This document shows, piece after piece, positions 11,689 to 23,318 of a stretch of DNA of 64,000 nt. The DNA is from Trichoplax adhaerens (lineage: Eukaryota > Placozoa > Uniplacotomia > Trichoplacea > Trichoplacidae), in NCBI RefSeq assembly GCF_000150275.1, contig NW_002060967.1, positions 1-64,000 on the forward strand, written 5' to 3'. Positions within the stretch are counted from its first letter, which is position 1. Every line of letters begins with the position of its first letter. The translations under genes and the position numbers were made by a program. Under the pieces are notes generated by a model, which searched no databases, had not been told where the DNA came from, and saw only the letters and a program-made list of their open reading frames with translations.

Positions 11689-12648
11689 ATGCCTAATAAT
11701 ACTACTCGTACGCAGATGCAAGAAAGTTTTCCTTTTTTAATGATCCAGTTTTGCGTTACTACATTGACATTGGTTAGCAATATCACTCTAGTGGTAATCG
11801 TGGCGTTCTCTAACAATTTACGTGATTTATCTTATAACTTTATTATTAATGTATCTATATCTGATATTATTTCATCGATCGTAATGTATATATATGCCAT
11901 TACAGCAATACGAACAGTTCCAATGTCCGAACCAGTTGGTATAGTTGTGTGTCGATTAGCGTATGGACTCTTGATTACATCGACTATTACCTCTATTACA
12001 AGTTTAACTATGATAAGTATCTATCGATTAAAAATCGTCACTTGTCCTTTAACATTTAGAAACATAATCATTTTTAAACATTGCAATAAATTTATTATAC
12101 TGTCTTGGCTTATGAGCGTCGTATTCGCTATTCCTGCTTTCCTAATAGGAGCTTATAATCCAGCAATCAAAACCTGCAACTTTGGCTTCCCTTATGGTAA
12201 CATCTTCAACGTTATCTATTTTTCGATTATCTTGCTATTCGTCTACTCGATTCCAGGAGTAATAATATTAAGGAATTACAGACGTGTCGCAATCTGTTTA
12301 TCTTCTCAAATATCCGATAACTCTGCTATAGTTCACGACCGTGAAGCTTCTATTAATCGTACAAGAAGCGTTATTCGAGTTTTCATTATCGCGACACTGG
12401 CACAAACATTACTGTCATTGCCTTATATTTTATCTATCTTAACGTATTCAATACTCAATCAGAGCCAACTTAAATTTCTCTTTGATAATCCCCAATTTTT
12501 AGTAGTCGTTTGGTTATCGTTTACGACTAATATGGCAACCTACTTGGTGAACCCGTTTATGTTCTTGGTTTTCGATAAAAATGTTAAAATTGCAATGCAT
12601 GATTTATATATTCGAATTCATGATCGTAGTAGTAATATGAAATCATGA
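11689..12648 (+). CDS. Rhodopsin-like (class A) GPCR, 319 aa, intronless
   Basis: Complete member of the array. N-terminal sequon NNT at residues 3-5. TM1 about 16-40 with Asn31; TM2 about 49-74 with Asp59; Cys88 pairs by position with Cys163 of loop 2. TM3 ends in Ile111-Tyr-Arg-Leu-Lys-Ile-Val117, so Arg is kept but the preceding acid is Tyr. TM4 has Trp140 and Pro149, TM5 has Pro189, TM6 has Pro245 in LLSLPYIL and no Trp, and TM7 has Asn288-Pro289-Phe-Met-Phe292. The cytoplasmic loop before TM6 is rich in Arg (SINRTRSVIRVF). The tail ends in MKS. Two residues of the third cytoplasmic loop and much of TM7 differ from siblings, so it is not an identical copy. Signalling receptor by family; ligand unknown. 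Confidence 0.92.
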   Translation: MPNNTTRTQMQESFPFLMIQFCVTTLTLVSNITLVVIVAFSNNLRDLSYNFIINVSISDIISSIVMYIYAITAIRTVPMSEPVGIVVCRLAYGLLITSTITSITSLTMISIYRLKIVTCPLTFRNIIIFKHCNKFIILSWLMSVVFAIPAFLIGAYNPAIKTCNFGFPYGNIFNVIYFSIILLFVYSIPGVIILRNYRRVAICLSSQISDNSAIVHDREASINRTRSVIRVFIIATLAQTLLSLPYILSILTYSILNQSQLKFLFDNPQFLVVVWLSFTTNMATYLVNPFMFLVFDKNVKIAMHDLYIRIHDRSSNMKS

Positions 12649-14824
12649 TTAATTTATCAAAGTAAGTGCATCAGATACTATATCAATTTTTACTAGCCAC
12701 TTAGCCTTGGATAATGGTTATTCTGAAATAGACCAAATTACGACTGTAGTAACTTTGATACGAAATAGTCATACAGAATCTGCTCACTGTTTAAGAGGTT
12801 AATAGTTATTCCATTCTTATTCTAAGAGGGACCAAATTTCTACTATAATATCTTTGATATAAAATCAAGTTAGAGTACTTACTCATTATTTATGGGTAGA
12901 ATAAGTTTAAAACGAGATAGTATTACACTTATTGCTTATTATTAACGGGATTAATTTTTATCTAATTTTTATTCTGAAATAGACCGAATTACTGCTATAA
13001 TAACGCTATACGAAATAATGTTATAGAAATAACTTCCTATTTATGCTGTCAATGTTTATGTAATTACTATTTTCGAGTGGACCAAAATGACTACGGTGAT
13101 AACTTTGTTGTACTACATAGCCATGTTATTATCTTTTAATGATATTACCCTCTTCTACAGCTATCCTGATTTTATCACGTACTTAATCTAGTAGAAATCG
13201 AAACCTGCACAGTAACGATAGCACTTCAACTTATTAGCTTATTCTTTCAAGTGTACGCATACATTTGAAATAATTGGCATGCAATAAATGAAAAATATTC
13301 GTATATCGCTCGTCTGGCGATCATGAAGTGGAAAAAATAAAAGCATGCTCTTAACCGGGGCATAATACGTAATAGCTATCACTAACACCTGTTAAATTAT
13401 TACAGTCTTTAAATGGAAAATTAAAATGATTCTTAACATTGATGCTTGACTGAATTATGTCAAAGAAATAGATAATAGCAACGCTACTTTTAATCGCCTT
13501 CCATTAAGTAAAAGCTATCACCGATAAACATTAGTCAATTACAATATTTATTTTATACAACCTGTATCTCCCTTACCTTTAACGATAGCTTCACAAAGTT
13601 ATCTAGACTAATAATTTAATACTATTATTACTCGATTTCATGTTAATATCTGTAGGGTCTTAACGAATCCAGATTGCCTTGACTATTACAGACCGATCTA
13701 AAAATTCATTTAACTCTTTATTTCTTTATGATACACCTAATAGAGCAGCAATAAAAATATGTTTATTTAATTGTGCTTGATTACTGCATAAATTTAATAA
13801 CACAATTTTCTTCAATAATTAGTACAGATTAACGTGTACTACTGATCTAATAGTAGATGAAGCTGCTAATTAATAAAAATAGGATATTGGAATTTAAGGT
13901 TTGATTCTAAATTTAGGACCAACAAATACTCAACAGTACGGTAAAAACACATTTCCTATTTATAAACTGGTACCTGCCAATACATTCTATAGCTTATTTT
14001 ATAGAAGACATTCAAAATTAATAAGCAATCATTATGGCAATACGTTGAGGGTATAAGGTTACTTGCTAATTTTCGACTGTATCAAGCTCTATTTTATGCT
14101 TTAATTAAATTGAAATCAAATTAATTCTAAACTATTCAAGACATAATACCGAATGTAAATAGTCGTCAATCGATTTTCTAGCAACTATCGTAGGCCAAAA
14201 ATAAGTAAAAACCATCAACTTACTATAATAAAAATCATGTCTTGAAACATAATTAAACTCAGAAAACTACACATCCAAAGATTAAAGTCACCCTTGGGCT
14301 AGTTAAGTCACATAGCAATTACTAATTGTATTTGATGCTTCATTTTATTAATAAGGTTTAGCTCTATAGCCAAACTTTAGTAGTTATAAGCCCGATTAGC
14401 AAATAATCAGATTTAAAACTTGAATATTGTTCATACCTTCTTTCTCCTTGAAGTTATTTATAAAGTGTTTTCTCATTCTACTCATTCTCTAAGTTTCAAC
14501 CTAAAGCAGGATTAACTGCCTAATTGGTCAGTACATTCTATTTATTTTAAAGGTCGATGACATACGATATTAAAATTGACAATAATTATAATTTAACGTT
14601 ACCTACTAACCTTGTATCAGAGTACGGATAAGAAGGAATTCAATCAACGCCTATTTAACATTGTATTGATAATTTTACATTTGCTTTCAACTTTTTCAAA
14701 ATATTATTAGCAATACCTTCTAGTAATGAATAACAATGGATAAAAGATTATATATCAGTAATGAGAAAATGGCTCAATTAATAAGTGTAACAAATTGACG
14801 TAAAAACACTACTACCAGATGTTA
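12649..14824. other. Spacer of the GPCR tandem unit
   Basis: 12700-13110 degenerate repeats (TTTGATACGAAAT, GGTTAATAGTTAT words). 13110-13530 the TCTTCTACAG segment. 13800-14820 the shared pre-gene spacer. No gene recognised. Confidence 0.55.
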
Positions 14825-15017
14825 CAGCTGGTAATTTAAAGCATTACTTCACTTGGAATAATTAGAAAACGTCTTAGGTTACCAGAATAAAGTTAGGAGA
14901 GTTCCTTTCTTCGATCATTGGAAGAATTTTCAAAAACTATTCCATCCAGAAACGTTAGATTATAATCGAGCATTAACAGATTCAATCAATCTATGGCCAA
15001 ATATGCATATTTAATTG
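14825..15017 (+). promoter_or_regulatory. Conserved upstream block: E-box and TATA-like motif
   Basis: CAGCTG at 14825-14830, 247 bp before the start. The TATA-like element at 15006-15017 is altered to CATATTTAATTG. Confidence 0.42.
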
Positions 15018-15071
15018 CATCGATTTTAGCAATAGATATTTATTAGGTTAAAAAGGTCCAACGCATCGACT

Positions 15072-16031
15072 ATGCTTAATAATACTACTCGTACGCAACC
15101 GCTAGAAAATTCCGCTTTTTTAATTATCCAATTTTGCTTTACTACATTGACATTGGTTAGTAATATCGCTCTAGTGGCAATCGTGGCGTTCTCTAAAAAT
15201 TTACGTGATTTATCTTATAACTTTATTATTAATGTATCTATATCTGATATTATTTCATCGATCGTAATGTATACATATGCCATTACAGCAATCCCAGCCG
15301 TTTCAATGCCTAGACCTGTAGGTGTAGTTGTGTGTCAATTAGCGTATGGACTTTTGATTACATCGGCCAATACCTCTATTACAAGTTTAACTATGATTAG
15401 TATCTATCGATTGAAAATCGTCACTTATCCTTTAACATTTAGAAACACAATCATTTTTAAACATTGCAATAAGTTTATTATACTGTCTTGGCTTCTAAGC
15501 GTCGTATTCGCTATCCCTGCTTTCCTAATAGGAACTTATAATCCAGCAACGAAAACCTGTGACTTTGGCTACCCTTATGGTAACATCTTCAACATTATCT
15601 ATTTTTCGATTACCTTACTATTTGTCTACTTGATTCCTGGAACAGTAATGTTAAGGAATTATAGACGTATCGCAATCAATTTATCTTCTCAAATATCCGA
15701 TAATACTGCTATAGCTCACGATCGTGAAGCTTCTATTACTCGTACAAGAAGCGTTATTCGAGTTTTTATTATAGCGGCACTGGCACAAATATTACTGATA
15801 TTGCCTTATAATATAACTATCTTGGTGTATTCAATACTCAATCAGAACCAATCTCAGCAGTTCTTTAATAATTCCCTAGCTTTTATAATCATCATGCTAT
15901 TGTTTATTATTAATATCGCATCTTACTTGGTAAATCCATTTATGTTTTTAGTTTTCGATAAAAATGTTAGAATTGCAGCACATGATTTATATCTTCGAAT
16001 TCACAATCGTTGTAGAGATATGAAATCATGA
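15072..16031 (+). CDS. Rhodopsin-like (class A) GPCR, 319 aa, intronless
   Basis: Complete array member starting MLNNTTRTQ. It keeps the class A landmarks: TM1 VSNI, TM2 SISDII, Cys before TM3 (VVCQLAYG, with Gln where siblings have Arg), TM3 end SIYRLKIV, TM4 ILSWLLSV, loop 2 TKTCDFGY, TM5 YLIPGT, TM6 LILPYNI and TM7 NPFMF. The residue after the TM3 end is Tyr (VTYPL) where most siblings have Cys (VTCPL). The loop between TM6 and TM7 and the start of TM7 (NQSQQFFNNSLAFIIIMLL) are the most divergent part, as expected if the extracellular face sets ligand choice. Tail RDMKS. Ligand unknown. Confidence 0.92.
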   Translation: MLNNTTRTQPLENSAFLIIQFCFTTLTLVSNIALVAIVAFSKNLRDLSYNFIINVSISDIISSIVMYTYAITAIPAVSMPRPVGVVVCQLAYGLLITSANTSITSLTMISIYRLKIVTYPLTFRNTIIFKHCNKFIILSWLLSVVFAIPAFLIGTYNPATKTCDFGYPYGNIFNIIYFSITLLFVYLIPGTVMLRNYRRIAINLSSQISDNTAIAHDREASITRTRSVIRVFIIAALAQILLILPYNITILVYSILNQNQSQQFFNNSLAFIIIMLLFIINIASYLVNPFMFLVFDKNVRIAAHDLYLRIHNRCRDMKS

Positions 16032-16734
16032 GTAATTTATCATAATAAATACATCAGATAAGATATTATTTTTTATTAGACAATATTTATCGGGTTAATG
16101 GTTATCTAATCATTATTCTAAATTAGATGAACCTAATTACTACCATAATAACTTTGATACAGAATAATATAGGAGCACTTGCTCACTATAAATATGGCTA
16201 ATGTTTATCTGATGGTTAATCTAAAGTTAGATAGACCAATTACTACTACGGTAGCTTTGATACAAGATAATGCTAGAGCCCTTACTTATTGTTAATGGGG
16301 TTAAGAGTTATCTAATTATTACTCTTAAATGAACCAAATTACTTCTACAGTAACGTGATACGAAATAATGTTAGAGAACTTATTTACTATTTATGCTGTT
16401 TACGAATATTTAATCGCTATCTTAAAATGGTTCAAAATAACTACCATGATAACTTTGGGATACTGTAGAGCCATGTCAGTGGTATTAACTTTGAATGATA
16501 TTATCCTCTTCTACATTTATCTTGATTTCATCGTGTACTTAATCTGGTAGAAATTGAAACCTGTACAGTACTGACAACACTTCAACTTATTATTTGCTTA
16601 TTATTTCGAGTGTATATTTAAAATAAATGACAGGCAAAAATACAAAAATACTCGTATACCGCTCGTCTGATCTGTATTCGATATAATTTTTGGAATTTAA
16701 TGTTTATAAAATGTTGTAAAAGTTGATTTTTGAA
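16032..16734. other. Degenerate repeats downstream of GPCR gene
   Basis: 16080-16480 carries several diverged copies of the short downstream repeat (ATAACTTTGATAC, GTTAGAGAACTT). 16480-16680 is the TCTTCTAC segment. The plus-strand 60-codon frame at 16368-16550 lies wholly in repeats and is not treated as a gene. Confidence 0.55.
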
Positions 16735-17362
16735 ATTTGATGCTTCATTTTATTAATAAGGTTTTAACTCCATAGTCAAACTTGAGTCGGTATAGGCCCA
16801 ATTAACAAATAATCAGACTTAAAAACTTGAATATTATTCATACATTCTCCTTGAAGTTGTATATATAATACTTTCTCACACCATTCATTCTCCATATTTA
16901 AAAATAATTTTAAACTAAAGTAGGATGAACTGCCCAATTGGTCTATATATACATTCTATTTACTTTAACGATAGATGACGTACGTTGTAAGAATTGACTG
17001 TCACTTAACGTTTTTAATGCCTACTAACGTTGTATAAGAGTTTATTATTAACACTTAGCAATCTAATCAACGCTTATTTAACGTTCGGAAGTAATTTTAC
17101 AATTACTTTCGAATTTTCAGAGTAGCATTATCAATATCTTTTAACAATGGGTATGATTACATAGTATATTACAGCTGGCAAATTTACAGTATTAATTTAC
17201 TTGAGATAATTACAAAACTGCTAGGCTACATGAGTAAAGTTGGGAGAATTTCGTTCAATCGTTGAAGTTATTTCCAAACTCAATTCAATCAAGAAACGTT
17301 AGATTACGATCGAGTATTAGCGGATTTAATCATTCTACGGTTAAATAGGCATGTAGTAAATT
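16735..17362 (+). other. Ghost GPCR locus: 5' flank without a gene
   Basis: From TTGATGCTTCATTTTATTAA at about 16735, this stretch follows the flank that normally precedes a receptor gene. The E-box block survives as TTACAGCTGGCAAATTTAC (about 17163), followed by TCAATCAAGAAACGTTAGAT and a degenerate TATA region (AAATAGGCATGTA, 17344). About 65 bp short of the expected ATG it switches to sequence normally found downstream of the genes (TTAATGGCTATCTAATTATT). The ORF has been removed, most simply by deletion between flanks in the array. Confidence 0.6.
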
Positions 17363-18708
17363 AATGGCTATCTAATTATTATTCTAAAATAGAAAAAATT
17401 AAAACTACAATAACGTGACACGAAATAATATTACTCTTAATCAATACGTAATAAGCAATGACTATCACGAAGACTTGTTAAATTATCATTGTACAAGCTG
17501 TATTTCCTCTACTTTGTACGATAACTTTGCAGATTTATTAAGAATAAGGACTTTATACTATAATTATACGATTTCATATTAATGATTATAATGTCTCAGT
17601 GAATCTAGATTGTCTTGACTAATAGAGATCGATCAAAAAGTTCATTCAACTCTTCATTTCCTTATAGTACATTAAATGGAGTAACAATGCAAATATTTTT
17701 ATTTAATTGTGATTGAATGCTGCATGAATATAATAGCACAATTTTCTTCAATAATCAAAATTGATTAACGTGTACTACTAAGCTAATAATTATAACAGAT
17801 GAGGCTGGTAATTAAAAATAGGGCATTGGAATGTAACATTTGAATTTAATTTAGGACCAACAAGTACTTATAAACTAGTACCTATCAATACATTCCATAG
17901 CATATTTACAAAAGAACACATTCATAATTAATGAACAATCATTGTAGCTATACGCTGAAGGTATAAATTGATTGATAACTTTCTATCGTATCTAGCTCTA
18001 TTTCATACTTCAATTTGGAATCAAAGTTAATTTTAAGCTATACCAGACACGATGCTATACATGAATGGTTATTAATTAATTTTTTAATAAGTATAGCAAG
18101 CCAAAGACAAATAGAAACTATCAATTTACAGTAAAGAAAATCATGCCTTAAAATATAATTAAGCTATGATAACTAGCTACCCAAAGATTGAAATCATCTT
18201 TGGAATTATTAAGTCTCCCAGGCGCTACTAATAGTATTTGATACTTCATTTACTAATAAATAAGGTTTAGCTCCATAGTCAAACTTTAGTCAGATAAGCT
18301 CAAACAACAAATAATCAGATTTAAAATTTAAATATTGTTCATACTGTCTCATTCTATCCATTCTCCATGGGTAAAAGTAATTTGAAGCTAAAGCAGGATT
18401 AACTGCGCAATTGGTCTATACGTCCTATTTAGTTTAAAGGCAGATTAAATGAGATATAAAAATTGACAATGATTTAAAGTTACTTACTAATATTGTACAG
18501 TACAAGATCATTAATAATAAGCAATTCAATCAACCTCTGTTAGCGTTGTAATAAAAATTCTACATTTGTTTTCAACTTTTCCAAATATTTTTAGAAACAC
18601 CTTGTATTAACGAATAATAATGGATAAATAATTAGGTAGTAGTAAAGAGAAATTAACTCAATCAATAAGCACAATGAATGGATGTAAAAGCGCCACTACC
18701 AGATGTTA
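17363..18708. other. Spacer of the GPCR tandem unit
   Basis: A short remnant of the downstream repeats (to about 17450), then the shared spacer words up to the next promoter block. No gene recognised. Confidence 0.5.
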
Positions 18709-18898
18709 CAGCTGATAATTTTTAAAGCATTAATTTACTTGGGATAATTATAAGACGGCTTAGGCTACAAGAGTAAAGTTGGGAGAATTCCTTTCGATCT
18801 ATCAATGTATTTCCAGCTTAATTTATTAAGAAACGTTAGATTACAATTTAATACTAACAAATTCAATCATTCTACTGTCAAATAGACATATTTAATCG
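18709..18898 (+). promoter_or_regulatory. Conserved upstream block: E-box and TATA-like motif
   Basis: CAGCTG at 18709-18714, 240 bp before the start, with the flanking GG changed to GA. CATATTTAATCG at 18887-18898, 62 bp before it. Confidence 0.42.
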
Positions 18899-18948
18899 CA
18901 TAGACCTTCAGTTATAGATGTAGATTAAGAACATCCAACTCATCGAAT

Positions 18949-19908
18949 ATGCTTAATAATACTACTCTTACGCAATCGCAAGAAAATCTTCCTTTTTTAA
19001 TCATCCAGTTTTTCCTTATTACATTGACATTGGTTAGCAATATCGCTCTGACAGTAATCATGGCGTTCTCTAACAATTTGCATGATTTATCTTATAACTT
19101 TATTATTAATGTATCTATATCTGATATTATTTCATCGATCGTAATGTATACATATGCCATAACAGCAATCTCAAGTGTTTCAATGTCTAGACCTTTAGGT
19201 GAAGTTGTGTGTCGATTAGCGTATGGACTTTCGATTACATCGACTAATGCCTCTATTACAAGTTTAACAATGATAAGTATCTATCGATTAAAAATCGTCA
19301 CTTGTCCTTTGACATTTAGAAATACAATCTTTTCTAAAAATTATACTAAATTTATCGTATTGTCTTGGGTTATGAGCGTCATATTTGCTATCCCTGCTTT
19401 CCTGATAGGAGCTTATAATCCAGCGACGAAAAACTGCGACTTTGGCTTCCCTTATGGTAACATCTTCAACGTTGTCTATGTTTCTATTACCTTGCTATTT
19501 ATCTACTTGATTCCTGGAATAATAATGTTAAGGAATTACAAACGCATCGCAATCTATTTAGCCTCTCAAATATCCGATAGCACTGCTGTAGCTCATAATC
19601 CTGAAGCTTCCATTAATCGTACAAGAAGCGTTATTCGAGTTTTTATTATCGCGACACTGGCACAAATATTACTGACTTTGCCCTATAATATATCTATCTT
19701 AATGTATTCGATACTCAATCGAAACCAGTTTCAACTACTCTCTAATAATCCCCAATTTTTAGTTATCATTTGGTTATCGCTTTCGATCAATCTCGTATCC
19801 TACTCGGTAAATCTGTTTATGTTCTTGGTTTTCGATAAAAATGTTAGAATTGCAGCGCATGATTTATATCTTCGAATTTATAAATGTTGTAGGAATGCGA
19901 AATCATGA
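18949..19908 (+). CDS. Rhodopsin-like (class A) GPCR, 319 aa, intronless
   Basis: Complete array member starting MLNNTTLTQ. Landmarks: TM1 VSNI, TM2 SISDII, Cys in EVVCRLAYG, TM3 end SIYRLKIV, TM4 VLSWVMSV, loop 2 Cys in KNCDFGF, TM5 YLIPGI, TM6 LTLPYNI. TM7 reads SVNLFMF instead of NPFMF: the NPxxY proline, otherwise kept in every readable copy, is Leu here. That could alter activation or mean the copy is starting to decay. The cytoplasmic loop 3 also carries HNPEASIN in place of HDREASIN. Open reading frame fully intact. Ligand unknown. Confidence 0.9.
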   Translation: MLNNTTLTQSQENLPFLIIQFFLITLTLVSNIALTVIMAFSNNLHDLSYNFIINVSISDIISSIVMYTYAITAISSVSMSRPLGEVVCRLAYGLSITSTNASITSLTMISIYRLKIVTCPLTFRNTIFSKNYTKFIVLSWVMSVIFAIPAFLIGAYNPATKNCDFGFPYGNIFNVVYVSITLLFIYLIPGIIMLRNYKRIAIYLASQISDSTAVAHNPEASINRTRSVIRVFIIATLAQILLTLPYNISILMYSILNRNQFQLLSNNPQFLVIIWLSLSINLVSYSVNLFMFLVFDKNVRIAAHDLYLRIYKCCRNAKS

Positions 19909-20005
19909 TTAATTTATCAAAGTATGTGCATCAGATACTGTATCAATTTTTACTAGCTACTTAGTCTTGGATAACCGTCATTATGAAATAAATCAAATTA
20001 CTGCT

Positions 20006-20511
20006 TGTCACATACCACTAGTGACAAAGTAATTCTACACTTGCCAACGTTTACTGACTTAAAGAGACGTGATTAGCTATATCACCAAATAGTTCAGTTC
20101 TAACGACCGAATACTATAGTATAGTTATATCGGTACCGATAGTGTAGATGAAGTAGTTAGAGAATTGCTACTATTTATTATTGAAGAAATCTTGACATCC
20201 AAGATTACAGTCTTGACAATTCAATAGCAATTAACGAATTAATCGACTAGCTAACCGATTACTAACTAAAAAATGGTTATTATTAAGAACTAATAATAAA
20301 CTAATAAAGAGCTTAACTCGTAACACAAAATGACAATTTAACACCTTAATCATTTAATTAATGATATTAATTGTCAACATGAGTAGTGCATTATCATATT
20401 AATGAAAGATTAAGCCGATTATATAAAGAAATAATAATTAATAAAACGTTAATTCACACAAACATTATTTGATATTACTCAATAGTTAGAACGAGCTTAC
20501 GCATCGTAACA
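20006..20511. mobile_element. Putative solo LTR (506 bp)
   Basis: Sibling downstream regions read CAAATTACTRCTATAGTAAC. Here CTGCT occurs at 20001-20005 and again at 20512-20516, bracketing an insert that begins TGTCACATACC and ends CGTAACA. Perfect 5-bp target duplication and TG...CA ends are the LTR signature. Contains AATAAAG-type polyadenylation-like words near 20301. No internal retroelement genes, so a solo LTR. Confidence 0.68.
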
Positions 20512-22639
20512 CTGCTATGGTAACTTTTATACGAAATAATCAAAGAGAATCTGCTCGCTATTTAAAGGCTTAATAGTTATTCCATCTTTATTCTGAAGTG
20601 GACCCAATTTCTACTATAATAACTTTGATATGAAATCAAGTTTGAGTATTTACTCACTATTTATAGGCTTAACGGTTATCCACTATCCTACAGTTAGATA
20701 TACCAAATTACTATCGTATCACAACAACTTTGACACGATATAATATTGGAGCTCTTACCTACTCTTAAAGGAGTAATAGTTTTCTAATTATTATTCTATA
20801 ATAGACCAAATTACTACTATAACAACGCGATACGAAATAATGTTAGAGAAATTATTTACTATTTATGATGTTAATGGTTATGTAATCGCTATTTTCGAGT
20901 GGATTAAAATGACTACTATGATAACTTTGTTATACTGCATAACCATTTTATTATCTTCTAATAAAGTTACCTTCTTCTACAGCTATCCTGATTTTATCAT
21001 ATACTTAATCTGGTAGAAATCGAAACCTGTAAGGTAACGACAGCACTTCAACTTATTTGCTTATTATTCCGAGTATACGCGTACGTTTGAAATAAATGAC
21101 ATGAAAAAAAATTTAAAATACTCGTATACTGCTCGTCTGGTGATCGTAAACTAGAAAAATAATAAAAGCATGCTCTTAACATATGCATAATACGTAATGG
21201 GTATCACTAATACACGCTGTCTTATAGAAGTAAATTAAAATGGTTTTAACCATTGATACTTGACTGAATTATGTCAAAGAAGTAGATAATCGTTACGCTA
21301 CCTTTAATCGCCTTCCATTAAGTGAAAGTTTTCACCAATGAGAATAAGTCAATTCTATTGTATACAGTATGTATCTTCCTTACCTTATATGATAACTTCG
21401 CAGACAGATCAAGACTAAGGATTAAATATTATTATTACACGATTTCATACTACCTAATATCTATAGTGTCTCAACGAATTAAGATTGTCTTGGCTAATAG
21501 AGACCAATCTAAAATTCATTTAAGTCTTTATTTCTTTATAATGTACCTAATAGAGTAACAATACGAATATTATTATTTAATTGTGATTGAATACTGCATA
21601 AATGTAATAACACAATTTTCTTCAATAATTATATAATCAGCACTGATTAATGTGTACTGCTGAGCTAATAATAAATGAAGCTGGTAATTAAAATGTAAGA
21701 CATTGGAATGTAACGTTTGATTCTAAGTTTATGACCAACAAATACTCAATAGCACGGTAAAAACATATTTCCTATTTATAAACCGGTGCCTGTCAATACA
21801 TTCTATAGCATATTTAATAGGAAACATTTAAAATTAATAGGCAATCATTATAGCAATGCGTTGAGGGTATAAAATTACTTGTTAATTTTCAACCGTATCT
21901 AGCTCTATCTTATGCTTCCAGTTGAAATCAAAACTAATTATAAGCTATCTAGGACATCTTGCTGTGCACAAATAGTTATCAAACGATTTTCTAGCAAATA
22001 TCGTAGGCTATAAACAAGTAGAAACTATCGAGCTACTGTAATGAAAATCATGTTTTAGAACATAATTAAACTTTGATAACTACATATCCGAGGATTAAAA
22101 TCATCTTTGGGCTATTTAAGTCTCATAGCCATTACTAGTGGTATTTGATATTTCATTTTATTACTATAAATAATGATAAGCTCCATAGCTAAACTTTAGT
22201 CGGTTTAAACCCGATTAATAAATGATCAGATTTAAAATTTCAATATTGCTCATACTTTCTCCTTGAAGTTATTTATAATGTTTTCTCATTCTATTTATTC
22301 TCTACGTTTAAAAACAATTTCAAACTAAAGTAGGATTAACAGCCCCAACGCTCTATATATTCTATTTACTTTAAAGGTAGATGAGGTATATTGTAAAAGT
22401 TGTCAATCATTTAATGTTACCTGCTAACAGGTGCAATAAGAAGAAGTAATTCAATCAACGCTTATTTAGCGTTATAATGATAATTTTACATTTGATTTCG
22501 ATTTTCCGGAATATCATTAGCAATACCTTCTACTAATGAATAAAAATGGATAAATGACTACTGTACACAGTAGTAATGAGAAAATTGCTCAATTAATAAG
22601 CTTAAGGAATTGATGTGAAAACACTGCTACAAGTTGTTA
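20512..22639. other. Spacer of the GPCR tandem unit
   Basis: 20517-20950 degenerate downstream repeats. 20950-21310 the TCTTCTACAG segment. 21610-22620 the shared pre-gene spacer. The 78-codon frame at 21322-21558 overlaps spacer sequence present in non-open form in sibling units and is not called. Confidence 0.55.
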
Positions 22640-22838
22640 CAGCTGGTAAATTTGAAGCATTATTTCACTTGGAATAATATAATTACAAGACGGCTTAGGC
22701 TACAAGATTAAGGTTATGAGAATTCCTTGCTTCAATCATTGAACGTATTTCCGAACACAATTCAATCAAGAAACGATAGGTTACAACCACGTGTTAGAAG
22801 ATTCAATCATTTTATAGCCCAACAGACATATATAATCG
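22640..22838 (+). promoter_or_regulatory. Conserved upstream block of a GPCR pseudogene
   Basis: CAGCTG at 22640-22645, 249 bp before the former start. CATATATAATCG at 22827-22838. The control-like elements are intact although the gene below is not. Confidence 0.4.
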
Positions 22839-22888
22839 CATCAACTTTTAGCTATAGATATAGACTAAAATGATCTAACTCATTGACT

Positions 22889-23318
22889 ATGCTTAATAAT
22901 ACTACTTTTGTACAACCGCTTGAAAATTTTCCTTTTTTTAATCATCCAGCTTTGCCTTACTACGACAGTAGTCCATTGACTTTTCGAAGCACAATCTTTT
23001 TAAGCATTATATAAAATTTATCACACTGTCTTGCTTATGAGCGCCGTATCCGCTATACTTGCTTTCCTAATAGGAGCTTATAATCCAGGGACGTAACCAG
23101 TCTATCTTCTCAAATATCCAATGCTGTAGCTCATGACCGTGAAGCAATCATTTATCGTATAGGGAGTGTTATTCGAATTTTTATCATTATGACACTAGCA
23201 CAAACGTTACTGACATTGCCCATGTCATATCTTTCTCGACTTATTCAATAATACTCAACCAGAACCAATTTCAGCTATTCTTTGATAATCTTCAATTTTC
23301 TATAATCATCTTGTTATC
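22889..23318 (+). pseudogene. Internally deleted GPCR pseudogene
   Basis: Retains ATG and the N-terminal MLNNTTF..QPLENF start. It then loses the frame (extra T in the CCTTTTTTT run) and lacks most of TM1-TM3: TTGCCTTACTACGACAG jumps directly to CCATTGACTTTTCGAAGC. The TM4 region is recognisable. A second deletion joins AATCCAGGGACGTAACC to TCTATCTTCTCAAATATCC, removing TM5. The TM6 region is recognisable with frameshifts. At about 23314-23318 (TTATC) the gene homology stops before TM7 and continues as spacer sequence (TTTTCTAGTAAGTATCAC) normally far upstream of a gene. The 3' end and downstream region are therefore deleted at a short shared word. Confidence 0.87.

Noticed and set aside
11607-11816. 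69-codon minus-strand ORF
   Set aside because: Overlaps the promoter and start of a conserved plus-strand receptor; not conserved in sibling copies.
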